64,000 nt of DNA from Halorubrum vacuolatum (GCF_900188065.1 NZ_FZNQ01000002.1:62001-126000); one strand, 5' to 3'; counted from the stretch's first letter, positions 50,936 to 61,111 are shown. Notes: generated from the sequence alone by a model not told the origin. Translations and numbers: made by a program.

Positions 50936-53401
50936 TTAGCCGGTCAGAACGGTGAATCGAGCGCCGTCGTCGTTCTCCACGGACAGCTCCCAGCCATGGG
51001 CCGTCACGATCTGATGAACGATCGCCAGCCCGAATCCCGTCCCTCGTGTCCGACTACTCACGCCGTGTTCCATCGCCCGCTCGGGGTCCATCTCGAAGCC
51101 CGGTCCGTCGTCGGCGACGACGAACCCGTCCTCGCTCGCGGAAACCGTTACCGTGACGTCGTCGCCGGCGTGCTCGACGGCGTTTCGAAAGAGGTTCTCG
51201 AAGAGGGTACGAACCCGCTCCGGGTCCGCACGAACGACCGCGTCCGCCGTCTCGGTGTGTAAGGTGGCATCGTGGGTGGGCACGGTCGCCCAAGCGGCGG
51301 CCGTCACCTCGTCGAGCCAGACTCGCTCGAGGGTATCGACCGCCCGGCCCTCACGTGCCAGCGTAAGGAGGTCATCGATGAGTCCCGCCATTCGACCGTG
51401 TGCGTCAGCGACCTGATCGAGGTGGTGGATCGTGTCAGGATCATCGATCCGGTCCTGGGCGATAGCGAGCCGTCCCGTGGCCACGTTGAGCGGATTTCGG
51501 AGGTCGTGTGAGACGATACCCGTGAACGACTCCAGCCGTTCGACCTCACGTTTGAGCGCGGAGTCACGCTCCCGGAGCCGTTCGATCTGTTCGGCTCTAT
51601 CGAGCGCAACGGTGACGTTCGCACCGAGCAACCGGGCGAGTTGGACGTCCGTCTCGTCGAAATATGAGGGCTCTTCCGAACCCAACAGGAGGACCCCATG
51701 CGTGCCGAGCGGCACGACCACGAGGCTCCGGAGCGCGCCGTAGCCGATCGCCGTTTCCACCGCATCGAGGTCGCTTACGACGGCAAGCTCGTCGCCCTCA
51801 AACGCGTCCCAGATCAGCCCATCGCCGGGGCCGAACGGCGGTCGCTCGCCGATGGCCGCCGTGGCCTCACGACTTATCGCCGTGGGCTTCAACGCCTCCG
51901 TGGACGGGTCGTACAGGCGAACGCCGCTGTTCGGGAAGTCGATGATATCGACGGCCGCTCGGGTTGCAACGTGAGCGACGCCCGTTCGATCCTCCTCTAA
52001 AAACATCCGTCGGGTCACCTCATGGAGGCCACGGAGGGTCCGCTCGATGCGTTTTTGTTCGTCGATATCCGCATACATCGCGTAGACGAGCGCACCCTCC
52101 CGGCGCAGCGTGGGGATCACATGAACCAGGAACTCTCGGGAGCCATCGACTGTTCGTCGCTTGACTTCGGCCCGTACCGGCTCCTCACCCTCGGCGACCT
52201 CCGTTGGATGGACCCGCTCGGTCCCCTCCGGCACGATCCGATCGAACGTCTCGCGATACGAATCCTCGCCCGCGGCGGCCCCGAACGTCTCCTCGAAGGC
52301 GTCGTTGGTGGCATCGAACCGCCGGTCGCCCGCTTGGTCGATCACGATCCGGGCGATGGGAAGCGGGACGTTCTCGAACAGCGCGGCGAGCCGATCGCGG
52401 CCGGCGCGGAGCTCCGCCTCCGTCCGTATCCGCTCGATGGCGTCGCGCGCGTGTGAACAGACGAGTTCGGCGAACTCGACGTCACGATCGTCGAACTCAC
52501 CATATCCGGCTGAAACCGCCTGAAACCCACCATACGAGCCGATCGGGACGCTGATCGCGGACCGAAAGTCGTCGGAGACGGGATCGGCAGCGCTCGCTCC
52601 CTCGCTTGCTTCATCCGCGTCGAGGTCATCGATGACGAACGTTCGCTCCTCCGCGACCGTCCTCCCGAGCGCTCCCTCCCCCAGTTTGAACGTCCGAACG
52701 TCGTCGGGGGTGACCGACGCGGACCGTACGGCGGGGACGATGACGTCCCCCTCCCGACGTGCGGTCATACTGCGGTCGAATTCGAGGATCTCCTCGCTGG
52801 CGTCGACGACTCGCTCGAACACCTCCTCGACCGATTCGGCGCTCGACAACTCCGTCACAAAATCGTGGATCGCGGTGACTTTCCTGTTCGTCTCGGTGAG
52901 TTCGATCTCCGCGTGTCGCTGCTGGAGCGCATTCGCCACACGGTTGGCGAGGACCTCGTACTGATCGGGACCGACGCGTTTCTGTAGGTAGTCGGTGACG
53001 CCCGCAGAGATGGCCTCGCTCGCGATCTCCTCGCTTCCTTTCCCCGTGAACAGGATGAACGGGATCTCCCCTTCCGTCTCACGAACCTCACGGAGGAGTT
53101 TCAGGCCGTTCCGACCCGGCATGTCGTAATCGCTCACGATACAGTCGACGGGTTCAAGATCGAGGTGGTCGATGGCCGCATCGGCGCTCGTTACCGTCGC
53201 CGTCTCGATGTCGGTGAGGAGCCGTTCGAGATATGTCGCCGCGAGATCCGCCGCGTCGGGCTCGTCGTCGACGATCAGGATCCGGCTCGTTTGAAACCCA
53301 GAGGCTCGTCGACGCTGCTCCCCAGTCGCCTCGACAGGGGATACCGATGACTCATCGGGGTCGTCTCCCTCGCCGGGGGCAGCACGACGACTGGGGTCCA
53401 T
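50936..53401 (-). CDS. Hybrid histidine kinase: REC-GAF-PAS-GAF-HisKA-HATPase
   Basis: An 821-residue cytoplasmic signalling protein without membrane helices. An N-terminal receiver (~38-155) has the acidic pair in VDDEP and the phospho-Asp91 in VSDYDMPGRNG. A GAF domain (~185-325), a PAS domain (~340-455) and a second GAF (~470-605) follow. The H-box VSHDLRNPL puts the phospho-His at 632, and HATPase motifs NLFRNAVEH, DDGPGF and GTGFGLAIVHQI close it. This layout, receiver in front of the kinase, is typical of haloarchaeal sensors that take phosphate from another kinase. The signal is unknown; no partner regulator is adjacent. Confidence 0.93.
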   Translation of the reverse strand: MDPSRRAAPGEGDDPDESSVSPVEATGEQRRRASGFQTSRILIVDDEPDAADLAATYLERLLTDIETATVTSADAAIDHLDLEPVDCIVSDYDMPGRNGLKLLREVRETEGEIPFILFTGKGSEEIASEAISAGVTDYLQKRVGPDQYEVLANRVANALQQRHAEIELTETNRKVTAIHDFVTELSSAESVEEVFERVVDASEEILEFDRSMTARREGDVIVPAVRSASVTPDDVRTFKLGEGALGRTVAEERTFVIDDLDADEASEGASAADPVSDDFRSAISVPIGSYGGFQAVSAGYGEFDDRDVEFAELVCSHARDAIERIRTEAELRAGRDRLAALFENVPLPIARIVIDQAGDRRFDATNDAFEETFGAAAGEDSYRETFDRIVPEGTERVHPTEVAEGEEPVRAEVKRRTVDGSREFLVHVIPTLRREGALVYAMYADIDEQKRIERTLRGLHEVTRRMFLEEDRTGVAHVATRAAVDIIDFPNSGVRLYDPSTEALKPTAISREATAAIGERPPFGPGDGLIWDAFEGDELAVVSDLDAVETAIGYGALRSLVVVPLGTHGVLLLGSEEPSYFDETDVQLARLLGANVTVALDRAEQIERLRERDSALKREVERLESFTGIVSHDLRNPLNVATGRLAIAQDRIDDPDTIHHLDQVADAHGRMAGLIDDLLTLAREGRAVDTLERVWLDEVTAAAWATVPTHDATLHTETADAVVRADPERVRTLFENLFRNAVEHAGDDVTVTVSASEDGFVVADDGPGFEMDPERAMEHGVSSRTRGTGFGLAIVHQIVTAHGWELSVENDDGARFTVLTG

Positions 53402-53509
53402 AGGATAACGATTACCCCGGGGAATGTCAACGTTTCGTGCCGGTATCAGGTATACTATTGGACCCCCATCAGATCGACGAATAGTGGGCGAATCGGAGTC
53501 GAACCCCGG

Positions 53510-54424
53510 CTACCCGAACTTTCCGGTGATGTAATCTTCGACCCGCTGGTTCTCCGGGTTCTCGAAGATCCGATCCGTATCGCCGAACTCGACGAGCTTG
53601 CCGCCGGTGAGGAAGACGGCCGTCTTATCCGAGATGCGGGCGGCCTGCTGCATGTTGTGGGTGACGATCACGACCGTGTACTGTGCGGCGAGCTCGTCGA
53701 TCAGGTCCTCCACCTTCGCCGTCGCCACCGGGTCGAGCGCGCTCGCCGGCTCGTCCATGAGGATAACCTCGGGATCGGGCGCGATGGCACGGGCGATACA
53801 GAGCCGCTGTTGTTGGCCGCCGGAGAGGTCGAGCCCCGAGGAGTCGAGTTGGCCTTTCACTTCCTCCCACAGCGCCGCGCCGCGAAGCGCCTCCTCGACG
53901 CGGGCGTCCATGTCGCCATCGAAGCCCTGGATCTTCAACCCATACGCGACGTTGTCGTAGATCGATTTGGGGAACGGGTTCGGTTTTTGAAACACCATCC
54001 CGACGCGGCGCCGTAACGCCACCGGGTCCACGTCCTCGTCGTAGACGTTCTTGCCGCGGAACCGGAGTTCGCCGCCGACGCGGGCGGCATCGACCATGTC
54101 GTTCATCCGGTTGAGACATCGGAGGAACGTCGACTTTCCACAGCCGGACGGGCCGATGATCGCCGTCACCTCGCGTTCGGGGAGCCGGACGTTTACGGGC
54201 TGGAGCGCCTGTACGTCCCCGTAATGGACCGTCAGATCTTTCGCCTCGATGACGGTGTCAGTCTCGGGGATCTCCTGTATCGATGGGGTCGTCTCCGCGA
54301 CCTGCCCGCCGTCGGTTCGGAGTGAGCCCTCGGTTCGGCGTGGGCCGTCGGTGGCCGTCGGTGCGGTGTTCCTCCTCGGAGTGGGAGCGGTCACGTCGTC
54401 GTCCGTCGGTGTGTCTTCGGGCAT
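53510..54424 (-). CDS. pstB: Phosphate ABC transporter ATP-binding protein
   Basis: A 304-residue ATPase of the Pst phosphate importer. Walker [10 protein letters not shown], PstB-type [15 protein letters not shown], the ABC signature LSGGQQQR and Walker [13 protein letters not shown] are all present. The first ~55 residues are an acidic/Thr-rich tail not part of the core. It lies 3 bases after pstA and is the last gene of the operon pstS-C-A-B. The gene ends with TAG at 53510-53512, beside a tRNA-end-like fragment. Confidence 0.97.
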   Translation of the reverse strand: MPEDTPTDDDVTAPTPRRNTAPTATDGPRRTEGSLRTDGGQVAETTPSIQEIPETDTVIEAKDLTVHYGDVQALQPVNVRLPEREVTAIIGPSGCGKSTFLRCLNRMNDMVDAARVGGELRFRGKNVYDEDVDPVALRRRVGMVFQKPNPFPKSIYDNVAYGLKIQGFDGDMDARVEEALRGAALWEEVKGQLDSSGLDLSGGQQQRLCIARAIAPDPEVILMDEPASALDPVATAKVEDLIDELAAQYTVVIVTHNMQQAARISDKTAVFLTGGKLVEFGDTDRIFENPENQRVEDYITGKFG

Positions 54425-54427
54425 GGA

Positions 54428-55417
54428 TTATCGGGTCTCGTACTTGTTGCGGATCAGGATCGCGGTCACGTTCATCAATAAAAGGACGGTGAGCAACACG
54501 ACGATGCCGGCGGCGGCGACGTGCTGAAACTCCGCCTCGGGGAGCCGTGCCCAGTCGAAGATCTGCATCGGCATCGCCGCGAACGAGCCGAACAGATCCG
54601 GCACGGGAACGCCGCTTACCTCGCGGACCGGCGCGACGAACATCGAGGTCGCCGCGCCGACCATGATGAGCGGGGCGGTCTCGCCGATCGCCCGCGAGAG
54701 CGAGAGGATCGTCCCGGTCATGATCCCCGGCAGCGCCGCGGGGAGGACGACGTCCCGGACGACCTCCCAATCGGTCGCGCCGACGCCGTAGGCAGCCTCG
54801 CGCTGGGAGTCCGGCACCGCTCGGAGCGCCTCCTGTGCGGAGACGATCACGATGGGTAAAATAAGAAGCGTCAGGGTCAACGCGCCGGCGAGCAGGCTCT
54901 CGCCGAAGCCGACGGCGCGGACGAACACCGCGAGTCCGAGGAGCCCGTAGACGATCGATGGGACGCCCGCGAGGTTGGCGATGTTCGCCTCGATGAAGCT
55001 CTTCAGCCGCGACTCTGCGGCGTACTCCTCCAAGTAGATCGCCGCGCCGACGCCGATGAACATGGTGAAGACGGCCGTCAGCGCGATGAGGAGGATGGAG
55101 CCGATGAGGGCGGGATAGATCCCCGCGCCGCGGCCGCCCGGGTAGTAATTCTCGATGAATCGCGAGGGTGGATAGGTGAGGAAATCGAGCGTCACCCAGC
55201 CCCAGGCCTCATAGAGCACGTCACCGATCAGCGCGACCAGCGCGACGATGCCGACGAGCGTCGAGGCGAAACAGATCCCGACGAACACCCGGCCGAGCCG
55301 CTGTTTGCGCTCGATGTTGCCGCCGACGGAGGCGAAGGGATCCCCGCCATCGGCGCGAACGTCTCCGTCATTATCGCCCCCGACGTTTCCGTCCCCATCG
55401 CGTTCGGACCCAGTCAT
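54428..55417 (-). CDS. pstA: Phosphate ABC transporter permease PstA
   Basis: A 329-residue permease with six hydrophobic helices. The EAA-like loop appears as [26 protein letters not shown], and the PstA-typical [23 protein letters not shown] lies in the outside loop. It forms the membrane channel with PstC. The acidic N-tail ~1-45 is disordered. ATG 55417 overlaps the pstC stop (ATGA), so the start inside the longer frame is clear. Confidence 0.96.
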   Translation of the reverse strand: MTGSERDGDGNVGGDNDGDVRADGGDPFASVGGNIERKQRLGRVFVGICFASTLVGIVALVALIGDVLYEAWGWVTLDFLTYPPSRFIENYYPGGRGAGIYPALIGSILLIALTAVFTMFIGVGAAIYLEEYAAESRLKSFIEANIANLAGVPSIVYGLLGLAVFVRAVGFGESLLAGALTLTLLILPIVIVSAQEALRAVPDSQREAAYGVGATDWEVVRDVVLPAALPGIMTGTILSLSRAIGETAPLIMVGAATSMFVAPVREVSGVPVPDLFGSFAAMPMQIFDWARLPEAEFQHVAAAGIVVLLTVLLLMNVTAILIRNKYETR

Positions 55418-56439
55418 CGGTACGCCTCCCGATAGCGACCCTTCACCCACAGGCTCAACAGGTTCATCGCGAGCGTCATCACGAACAACACCAACCCGAC
55501 CGCGAAGAGGCTCTGATAGCCGATCGATCCCACGGAGACGTCGCTGATCCCGACCTGCACCATGTAGGCGGTCATCGTCTGTATCGGCTCAAGCGGGTTG
55601 AGCGTGATGTTCGGCTGCATCCCGACCGCAAGCGTCACCGCCATCGTCTCGCCGATCGCCCGCGAGATGGCGAGGATGTAGGAGGCGAGCACGCCCGAGA
55701 GCGACGCGGGGACGACGACGTCCGTCGACACCTCGAACTTGGTCGCGCCGAGACCGTAGGCGGCGTTTCGGAGGTCATCGGGGACGGCCGACATGGCGTC
55801 CTCCGAAAGCGAGGAGACCATCGGGATGATCATGACCCCGACGACGATCGCGCCGGCAGCGGCGTTGAACGTCCCCGTCTCCGGGAAGAACCGTTGAATT
55901 ATCGGGGTAATGAACGAAAGCGCGAAGAACCCGTAGACGATGGTGGGGATCCCCGCGAGCACTTCGAGGGTTGGCTTTATCACCTTCCGGACACGCCGGT
56001 CGGCGTACTCCGAGAGGTAGATCGCCGTCGCGGTCCCGATGGGCAGCGCGATGAGCGCCGAGCCGACGACGATGATCATCGTCCCCCACAGGAGCGGGAT
56101 GACGCCGTACGACCGCGGGCGGATGATCGGCGACCAGTCCGTTCCGAAGAGGAACTCCCGTACCGTGACCTGCACGCCGAGCCCGGAGCGGGCGGCGGCC
56201 CACGCCTCGGCGGGACCACCGGAGAGGAGTCCGCCGAGGATACCCGAAAGCAATCCAAGGAGCGTCTCCTCGCGGAAGAAGCCGAGCGCACCGTCTACGA
56301 GGACGACGATGATCCCGAAGGTCGTCAACACGGTGATCAGCGCGCAGGTAAAAAAGACCGCCCGGACCGCGAGGTTCTTCGCGGCCGGGATGTCGGAGCC
56401 CGCCCGCGTGAGGTCGACCGCGCCGCTCGCGTCGCTCAT
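55414..56439 (-). CDS. pstC: Phosphate ABC transporter permease PstC
   Basis: A 341-residue permease with six to seven helices. The EAA loop is [35 protein letters not shown] and [11 protein letters not shown] are the conserved PstC blocks around the first outside loop. It partners PstA. Its ATG overlaps the pstS stop and its stop overlaps pstA (both ATGA). Confidence 0.96.
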   Translation of the reverse strand: MSDASGAVDLTRAGSDIPAAKNLAVRAVFFTCALITVLTTFGIIVVLVDGALGFFREETLLGLLSGILGGLLSGGPAEAWAAARSGLGVQVTVREFLFGTDWSPIIRPRSYGVIPLLWGTMIIVVGSALIALPIGTATAIYLSEYADRRVRKVIKPTLEVLAGIPTIVYGFFALSFITPIIQRFFPETGTFNAAAGAIVVGVMIIPMVSSLSEDAMSAVPDDLRNAAYGLGATKFEVSTDVVVPASLSGVLASYILAISRAIGETMAVTLAVGMQPNITLNPLEPIQTMTAYMVQVGISDVSVGSIGYQSLFAVGLVLFVMTLAMNLLSLWVKGRYREAYR

Positions 56440-57494
56440 TGCGGTTCCTCCTCGACCGTCTCGATCGCTTCCGCCAGCTTCTCACGACCCGCCTCGACGG
56501 TCTCGTCGGGGATCCCATAAAATCCGACCCGCCGGGCGGCCCACTGCGTCCATGTCAGTGTTTCGTCCCCCTCGACCACCGAGTCGTCCGCGTCGTCGTC
56601 GATCTCCTCGAAGTAGAACTCGGCGAAGGCCCGCACCTCCGGCCGTGCCAGCGCCGGAACGCTCACATAGAGGAGCATCGCCCGTGAGAGGGGCGTGTAC
56701 TCGCCGCTTTCTATCGTCTCGCGGGTCGGACGCACGCCGTCGTTGTCGTCGTCGACGGCGACGAGTTTGAGCTCGTCTTCGTTCTCGTAGTAGTAGCCCG
56801 CCCCGCCGAACCCGAGCGCGTACCGGTCGCCACGGACGCCGCGGACGATGACGTTCGTGTCGGCGCTCGCGGAGTAGTCCGAGCGAATGTTCCCGACCTC
56901 CCCGTTTATGGCTTGGGTGAAATAATCGAACGTCCCCGAGGCCGGATCGCGACCGTACAGCGAGATCGACTCGTCGCCCCACGGTTCGTCGGCCCACTCC
57001 TCACGGAGGTCACCCCACGTCTCGACGTCGGACCCGGAGCGCCAGAGCCGATGGATCTCCTCGACGGTCAGCGTGTCACACCAGTGGTTGTCCGGATGGA
57101 CCCAGATGGCGACCCCGTCGAGGGCGGTTTCGAGTTCGAGGTACTCGACGTCGTTGTCGCCACATATCGCCTCCTCGTCCTCGACGATCTCGCGGCTGGC
57201 GTTCTGAAAGTCCGTGTCCCCGCTGCAAAACCGCTGGAATCCCGCGCCGGTTCCCGAACCCCGAACGGGGATCTGGACGCGGTTGTTACGCCACTGGAAC
57301 TCCTCCGCGACTGCCGCCCCGTGCGGTAACAGGGTGTTGCTTCCGTCGACAACGACTCGGCCCTCCAACCCACGTTCACCCGCCTCGCCGCGCACGAGAC
57401 AGCCGGAGAGGGCGACCGCGGCCCCGCCCGCCGCCGCCAGATAGGCCCGTCGGGAGAGTCTCCCAAGGCCCTCACCGGTGGTGTCGCGTTCCAT
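56436..57494 (-). CDS. pstS: Phosphate-binding lipoprotein PstS
   Basis: A 352-residue periplasm-side binding protein of the PstS type. The twin-Arg [11 protein letters not shown] and the lipobox LSGC with Cys32 show Tat export and lipid anchoring. [16 protein letters not shown] and [19 protein letters not shown] are the phosphate-coordinating segments. [15 protein letters not shown] is the second binding block. It captures phosphate outside the cell. The minus-strand TATA gcgtatttag (57520-57529) places a leaderless start at ATG 57494. Confidence 0.96.
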   Translation of the reverse strand: MERDTTGEGLGRLSRRAYLAAAGGAAVALSGCLVRGEAGERGLEGRVVVDGSNTLLPHGAAVAEEFQWRNNRVQIPVRGSGTGAGFQRFCSGDTDFQNASREIVEDEEAICGDNDVEYLELETALDGVAIWVHPDNHWCDTLTVEEIHRLWRSGSDVETWGDLREEWADEPWGDESISLYGRDPASGTFDYFTQAINGEVGNIRSDYSASADTNVIVRGVRGDRYALGFGGAGYYYENEDELKLVAVDDDNDGVRPTRETIESGEYTPLSRAMLLYVSVPALARPEVRAFAEFYFEEIDDDADDSVVEGDETLTWTQWAARRVGFYGIPDETVEAGREKLAEAIETVEEEPQ

Positions 57495-57520
57495 CGTCTT
57501 AATCGTGGGATCCTGGGGAC

Positions 57521-57560
57521 TAAATACGCTACTATAATTACTATATAGTACTAAATAGTA
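57521..57560. promoter_or_regulatory. Palindrome cluster between pstS and the PhoU-like gene
   Basis: The perfect 12-mer tactatatagta (57539-57550) is flanked by half site tactataa (57530-57537) and near-palindrome tactaaatagta (57549-57560). They abut the pstS TATA (57521-57529) on its upstream side, where an activator in phosphate starvation would sit. The plus-strand PhoU-like gene is ~150 bases away. Confidence 0.6.
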
Positions 57561-57705
57561 GTATGGCGGGTTCGCCCACTGGATCTGGGACGATGATTTA
57601 TTCGCGAGTATCGGGCGTCTACCGGGCTACTGCTTGACGATCATGGTCAATACGAGAGTATATATTTTGCACACGTTTAACATACGTGCGCCTCGAAGGA
57701 TGACT

Positions 57706-58704
57706 ATGGAGACGCGGAAGGTGCAAGTCACCGGCGGCTCGACGTACACCGTTTCGATCCCGAAGTCGTGGGCGACGGAGAACGACGTCGGCGCGGGTAC
57801 CGAAGTCGAGTTCTATCCGGACGGCGATTCGCTGTTTCTCACCCCACGGACCGACGAGGAGCGAACGCGGGGGACCCTCGACATCACGGATCTGCGGGGA
57901 CAGGAGCTCACTCGTGCCGTGACCACGATGTACGTAAGCGGGTTCGACGTCATCGTGTTGGAGGGATCGGAGATCGCCGCCGAACAGCGCTCGACGATCC
58001 GGGAGGTCGTCCAGAGCCTCGTCGGGTTGGAGGTGTTAGAGGAGACGCGCGACCGGGTCGTGATCCGCGATCTGCTCGACTCCTCGGAGCTGTCGATACA
58101 CAACGCCGTCACGCGGATGCGGCTGATCTCGCTGTCGATGCTCGCCGACGCGATCACCGCCCTCTCGGAACTCGATCACGACCTCGCCCGTGACGTGATC
58201 GGACGGGATGACGATCTCGACCGCCTCTGGCTCGTCGTCTCGCGCATCTTCCGCGCCACGCTGCGCACGCCGAAGGCGGCCGAGGAGCTCGGGTTGCCCC
58301 GCGAGGAGTGTTTCGATTATCACTCGAGCGCACGGCAACTGGAACGCGTCGGCGATCACGCGACGAAGATCGCCTATCTCACGCTGAGCTTCGAGGAGCC
58401 GCTCCCTGAGACCGTCATCGCCGCCATCGAGGACCTCCACGAGGACGCCGTGGAGGTGATCGACTCCGCGATGGACGCGCTCTTGGAGGACGACACGGAC
58501 GCGGCGGGTCGGCAGGCCAACGTCGCCCGTGCCGGGGTCCGGGCGATCGACGAGCGGGTCCGTGCCATCGACGAACTGCTTCGCGACCTCGATCCCGCCC
58601 GCGCCCAACTGCTCGGGCTGGTCGTCGACTCGGTGCTCAGATCGGCCGATTACGGTGGAAACATCGCCGAAACCGCGTTGCAGAAGGCCGCCCCGACGCC
58701 ATAG
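57706..58704 (+). CDS. phoU: AbrB-PhoU phosphate uptake regulator
   Basis: A 332-residue regulator with an N-terminal SpoVT-AbrB swapped-hairpin (METRKVQVTGGSTYTVSIPK, residues 1-45) and two PhoU four-helix repeats (~105-210, 215-330). The PhoU motifs are RLISLSMLADAI and ERVGDHATKIA. PhoU proteins restrain Pst transport and signalling; the AbrB part may bind DNA, perhaps the palindromes upstream of pstS. The start could be ATG 57700 or 57706: TATA gtttaaca (about 57675-57682) fits both; 57706 matches relatives. Divergent from pstS. Confidence 0.9.
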   Translation: METRKVQVTGGSTYTVSIPKSWATENDVGAGTEVEFYPDGDSLFLTPRTDEERTRGTLDITDLRGQELTRAVTTMYVSGFDVIVLEGSEIAAEQRSTIREVVQSLVGLEVLEETRDRVVIRDLLDSSELSIHNAVTRMRLISLSMLADAITALSELDHDLARDVIGRDDDLDRLWLVVSRIFRATLRTPKAAEELGLPREECFDYHSSARQLERVGDHATKIAYLTLSFEEPLPETVIAAIEDLHEDAVEVIDSAMDALLEDDTDAAGRQANVARAGVRAIDERVRAIDELLRDLDPARAQLLGLVVDSVLRSADYGGNIAETALQKAAPTP

Positions 58705-58770
58705 GCGTTTCGCGCAGTTGTCCGTGGGGTCGCGCCGCCCTTTTTGTGCCCGCCGTTCCTCGATCGGGGT

Positions 58771-59154
58771 ATGCCGGAGATATCCCTCGGGATCCCGAAG
58801 GGGGTCATCGAGTCGCTCCCGGAGGAGGACGGAACCGCCGAACAGGACATGCGTCGAGCGATCGTGGGGATCCAGACGCGGCTCAACGAGGAGATCGAGG
58901 CGACGGATCCCGCGGAGGCCGCGCCGGTCGTCGTCGACGCCATGGAGCGGATGGAAGCACAGGCCGAGACGTATCACGAGTTCGTCCCGGAGCTTCGCGC
59001 GTGGGGGCAGTCGCCCATCTACGCCATCGCCTGGCGAAACCTCTATATCGAACTCATCGGCCAGCTGGCGGAACACGAGTGGCTCGCCGAGGAGATCGAC
59101 CGCGAACGGCTGTATCGCGTCGTCGACGACGGCATCCGGCTCTCGGATCTATAA
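58771..59154 (+). CDS. Helical protein of unknown function, 127 aa
   Basis: No family recognised. The protein is almost all helix, with a long segment RRAIVGIQTRLNEEIEATDP and a later RNLYIELIGQLAEHEWLAEE, and no Cys or membrane segment. The TATA-like cctttttgtg near 58738-58747 gives ATG 58771 as a leaderless start, not the GTG at 58744. It may share a message with the PhoU-like gene 66 bases upstream or stand alone. Confidence 0.7.
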   Translation: MPEISLGIPKGVIESLPEEDGTAEQDMRRAIVGIQTRLNEEIEATDPAEAAPVVVDAMERMEAQAETYHEFVPELRAWGQSPIYAIAWRNLYIELIGQLAEHEWLAEEIDRERLYRVVDDGIRLSDL

Positions 59155-59251
59155 GCAGGGAGGACAGCCCGCTCGTGCTCGCCACGGGATCGCCGTCATC
59201 CCACCGGGCGATGGCGACCGCTTTTAAGTGACTCGGCCGCGACGTCCGAGC

Positions 59252-59536
59252 ATGGAACTGGAGCTACGGTTCTTCGCGACGTTTCGCGAGGCCGTCGGGA
59301 CCAAGACGCTCCCGTACGAGACCGCGGACGGGGCGACCGTCGGCGACGTTCTCCGCGACCTCGAGGCCGAATACGCCGACCTCGAGGATCGCCTGATCGT
59401 CGACGGCGGGCTCGCGCCACACATCAACGTCTTAAAAAACGGCCGCGAGGTGCTCCATCTCGACGGGCTGGAGACGTCGCTCGCGGACGGGGACCGTCTC
59501 GCGGTGTTCCCGCCGGTCGCGGGTGGCGATGAGTAA
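59252..59536 (+). CDS. MoaD/ThiS-like ubiquitin-fold protein (SAMP-type) with non-terminal GG
   Basis: A 94-residue beta-grasp protein like MoaD/SAMP1. MELELRFFATFREAVGTKTL and LADGDRLAVFPPVAGG are the family ends. MoaD and SAMPs need a C-terminal Gly-Gly for adenylation, but here two more residues (DE) follow the GG. It may need trimming, or use is altered. The TATA cttttaag (59221-59228) makes ATG 59252 leaderless. It overlaps the next gene by 8 bases. Confidence 0.85.
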   Translation: MELELRFFATFREAVGTKTLPYETADGATVGDVLRDLEAEYADLEDRLIVDGGLAPHINVLKNGREVLHLDGLETSLADGDRLAVFPPVAGGDE

Positions 59537-59876
59537 TCCAAATGGAAACGGCGGCGACGACGACGCCGACACCGCCACCCTCCCCCCGACGGAGCCCGGG
59601 TGGGTCCGTGAGGAGCGTGCCTATCGCGGGATCTCCCGGCGGCTCGCCGCCCACTACCTCCGAAACCTCGGCGGGACCCTCGTCGACGCCGACGACCCCG
59701 CGGAGGCGACCCGCGTCGAGGGTGATGGGTGGCGCGCGGGCCTTCGGACCGAGCCGGTTCACGTCGCCGGCTCCATCACGCTCACCGAGGTAACGGTGGC
59801 GTTCACGGGTGAACCGGCCGTCATCGAGGAGCTGATCCCGCGATTTAAACGCAAGGCCATGCGGGCCGGCGGGTGA
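59529..59876 (+). CDS. MoaD-associated protein (DUF1952-like)
   Basis: A 115-residue soluble protein. After a disordered Asn/Asp-rich start, residues ~25-113 (YRGISRRLAAHYLRNLGG...RFKRKAMRAGG) resemble the small domain that is fused to MoaD in some bacteria (DUF1952); I am fairly but not fully sure of this. Its ATG 59529 lies inside the MoaD-like gene's last codons, so both are coupled and likely act together on the sulfur-carrier or cofactor step. Confidence 0.65.
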   Translation: MSNPNGNGGDDDADTATLPPTEPGWVREERAYRGISRRLAAHYLRNLGGTLVDADDPAEATRVEGDGWRAGLRTEPVHVAGSITLTEVTVAFTGEPAVIEELIPRFKRKAMRAGG

Positions 59877-59886
59877 GCCGTCGACC

Positions 59887-60360
59887 ATGCCAGCCGAGGA
59901 CGGGTCGCCAACGGACGGCGATCGAACTGACGGTGAGAGCGAAGACGCCGGCGACCATCCCATCGCCGGGACGGCCCTGTTAAAAGCCGGGGCGCTCGCG
60001 AGCGTCCCGCTCGCTCGCCTTCCGTCCCTCCTCGCGGAGGTGCAGGCCGACCTCGCCCCCCGGCTGGATTCGTATCGCCGACGGTACGAGTGCATCGACG
60101 CCGACGACGAGCGCGAGGCCTTTCTCGTCGAACCGGATCACTGGGACGTCGTCGGCGACCGACTCGGCTTCTCCGAGCGCGAGCGCAGCGCCGTCAAGCG
60201 CTCCCACGAGGCGACTGTCGAGCGGATCGGCTCCACGACCGATCGACGCGAGGAGTACGACATCGCCCTCGAGATCCGCACCGGCGTCGTGATCGGCGTG
60301 CCGACCGGGACGGATCGGGGGCGGGATCCCGAGGACGATACCGAGCACGACACCCACTGA
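59887..60360 (+). CDS. Protein of unknown function, 157 aa
   Basis: An acidic soluble protein following the MoaD-associated gene by 10 bases, so probably in the same operon. The centre is helical with LPSLLAEVQADLAPRLDSYR and a small domain EAFLVEPDHWDVVGDRLGFS, and the tail is disordered. I recognise no family or catalytic motif. Its place after a MoaD-like pair suggests a linked accessory role, but this is inference. Confidence 0.7.
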   Translation: MPAEDGSPTDGDRTDGESEDAGDHPIAGTALLKAGALASVPLARLPSLLAEVQADLAPRLDSYRRRYECIDADDEREAFLVEPDHWDVVGDRLGFSERERSAVKRSHEATVERIGSTTDRREEYDIALEIRTGVVIGVPTGTDRGRDPEDDTEHDTH

Positions 60361-60400
60361 TGACCGACGTACTTTTTATACCTCCCTCGGTGCTCCCCGC

Positions 60401-61111
60401 ATGCGACTTGCACGCCTGCTCACCGCCGAGGGTCCCGTTTCGGGACGGTATGTGGACGGAGCGGTCATCGCCGCCGACGGGCGCTACGAGGTCGGCCGTG
60501 ACGGCCGGCTTCTCCCGCCGTGTTCGCCGAGTGCGCTCTACTGTGTCGGGCGGAACTACGCCGCCACGCTCGACCAGATGGACTACGAGCGGCCCGAGGA
60601 ACCCGACTTCTTCATCAAACCGCCAACGAGCCTCCTCGCACACGAACGGCCGATCCGGTATCCGGACTGGACCGACGAGCTGACCTACGCGGGCGAACTC
60701 GTGGCGGTGATCGACGAGCGCTGCCGCGACGTCGCCCCCGACGACGTGCCGGGGATCGTGCGCGGCTACACCATCCTCAACGACGTCGACGCGCTCGATC
60801 AGGCCGGTCGCACCGCCCGAAAGGCGTTCGACGGTTCGGCTCCGCTCGGTCCATGGATCGAAACCGAGGTCGATCCGACGGATCTCGATATCCGGACAAC
60901 CGTCTCCGGGGAGGTGCGGCAGGACGCGAACACCGAACTGATGCTTTTCGATCCGTACGAAATCGTCTCGTTCCTCTCGAAGCGCTTTACCCTCCGTCCG
61001 GGCGACTGCGTCGCCTTCGGCAGCCCGGCGAACCCGGGAACGATCGAGCCGGGCGACCGCGTCGAGATCACCTACGAGGGCGTCGGCACGCTCGCGAACG
61101 ACGTGATCTAA
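60401..61111 (+). CDS. Fumarylacetoacetate hydrolase family protein
   Basis: A 236-residue FAH-fold enzyme. YCVGRNYAATLDQM starts the fold. FFIKPPTSLLAHE and TYAGELVAVIDERC carry a metal-site Glu, NDVDALDQ carries further acidic residues, and DCVAFGSPANPGTIEPGDRVEI ends it. Relatives split acylpyruvates, decarboxylate oxaloacetate or hydrolyse fumarylacetoacetate; the substrate is not clear. acttttttatacc at about 60370-60382 makes ATG 60401 leaderless. Confidence 0.9.
   Translation: MRLARLLTAEGPVSGRYVDGAVIAADGRYEVGRDGRLLPPCSPSALYCVGRNYAATLDQMDYERPEEPDFFIKPPTSLLAHERPIRYPDWTDELTYAGELVAVIDERCRDVAPDDVPGIVRGYTILNDVDALDQAGRTARKAFDGSAPLGPWIETEVDPTDLDIRTTVSGEVRQDANTELMLFDPYEIVSFLSKRFTLRPGDCVAFGSPANPGTIEPGDRVEITYEGVGTLANDVI

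Noticed and set aside
53484-53510. Functional tRNA gene
   Set aside because: Only a 3' fragment is seen; the T stem is unpaired and there is no anticodon arm.
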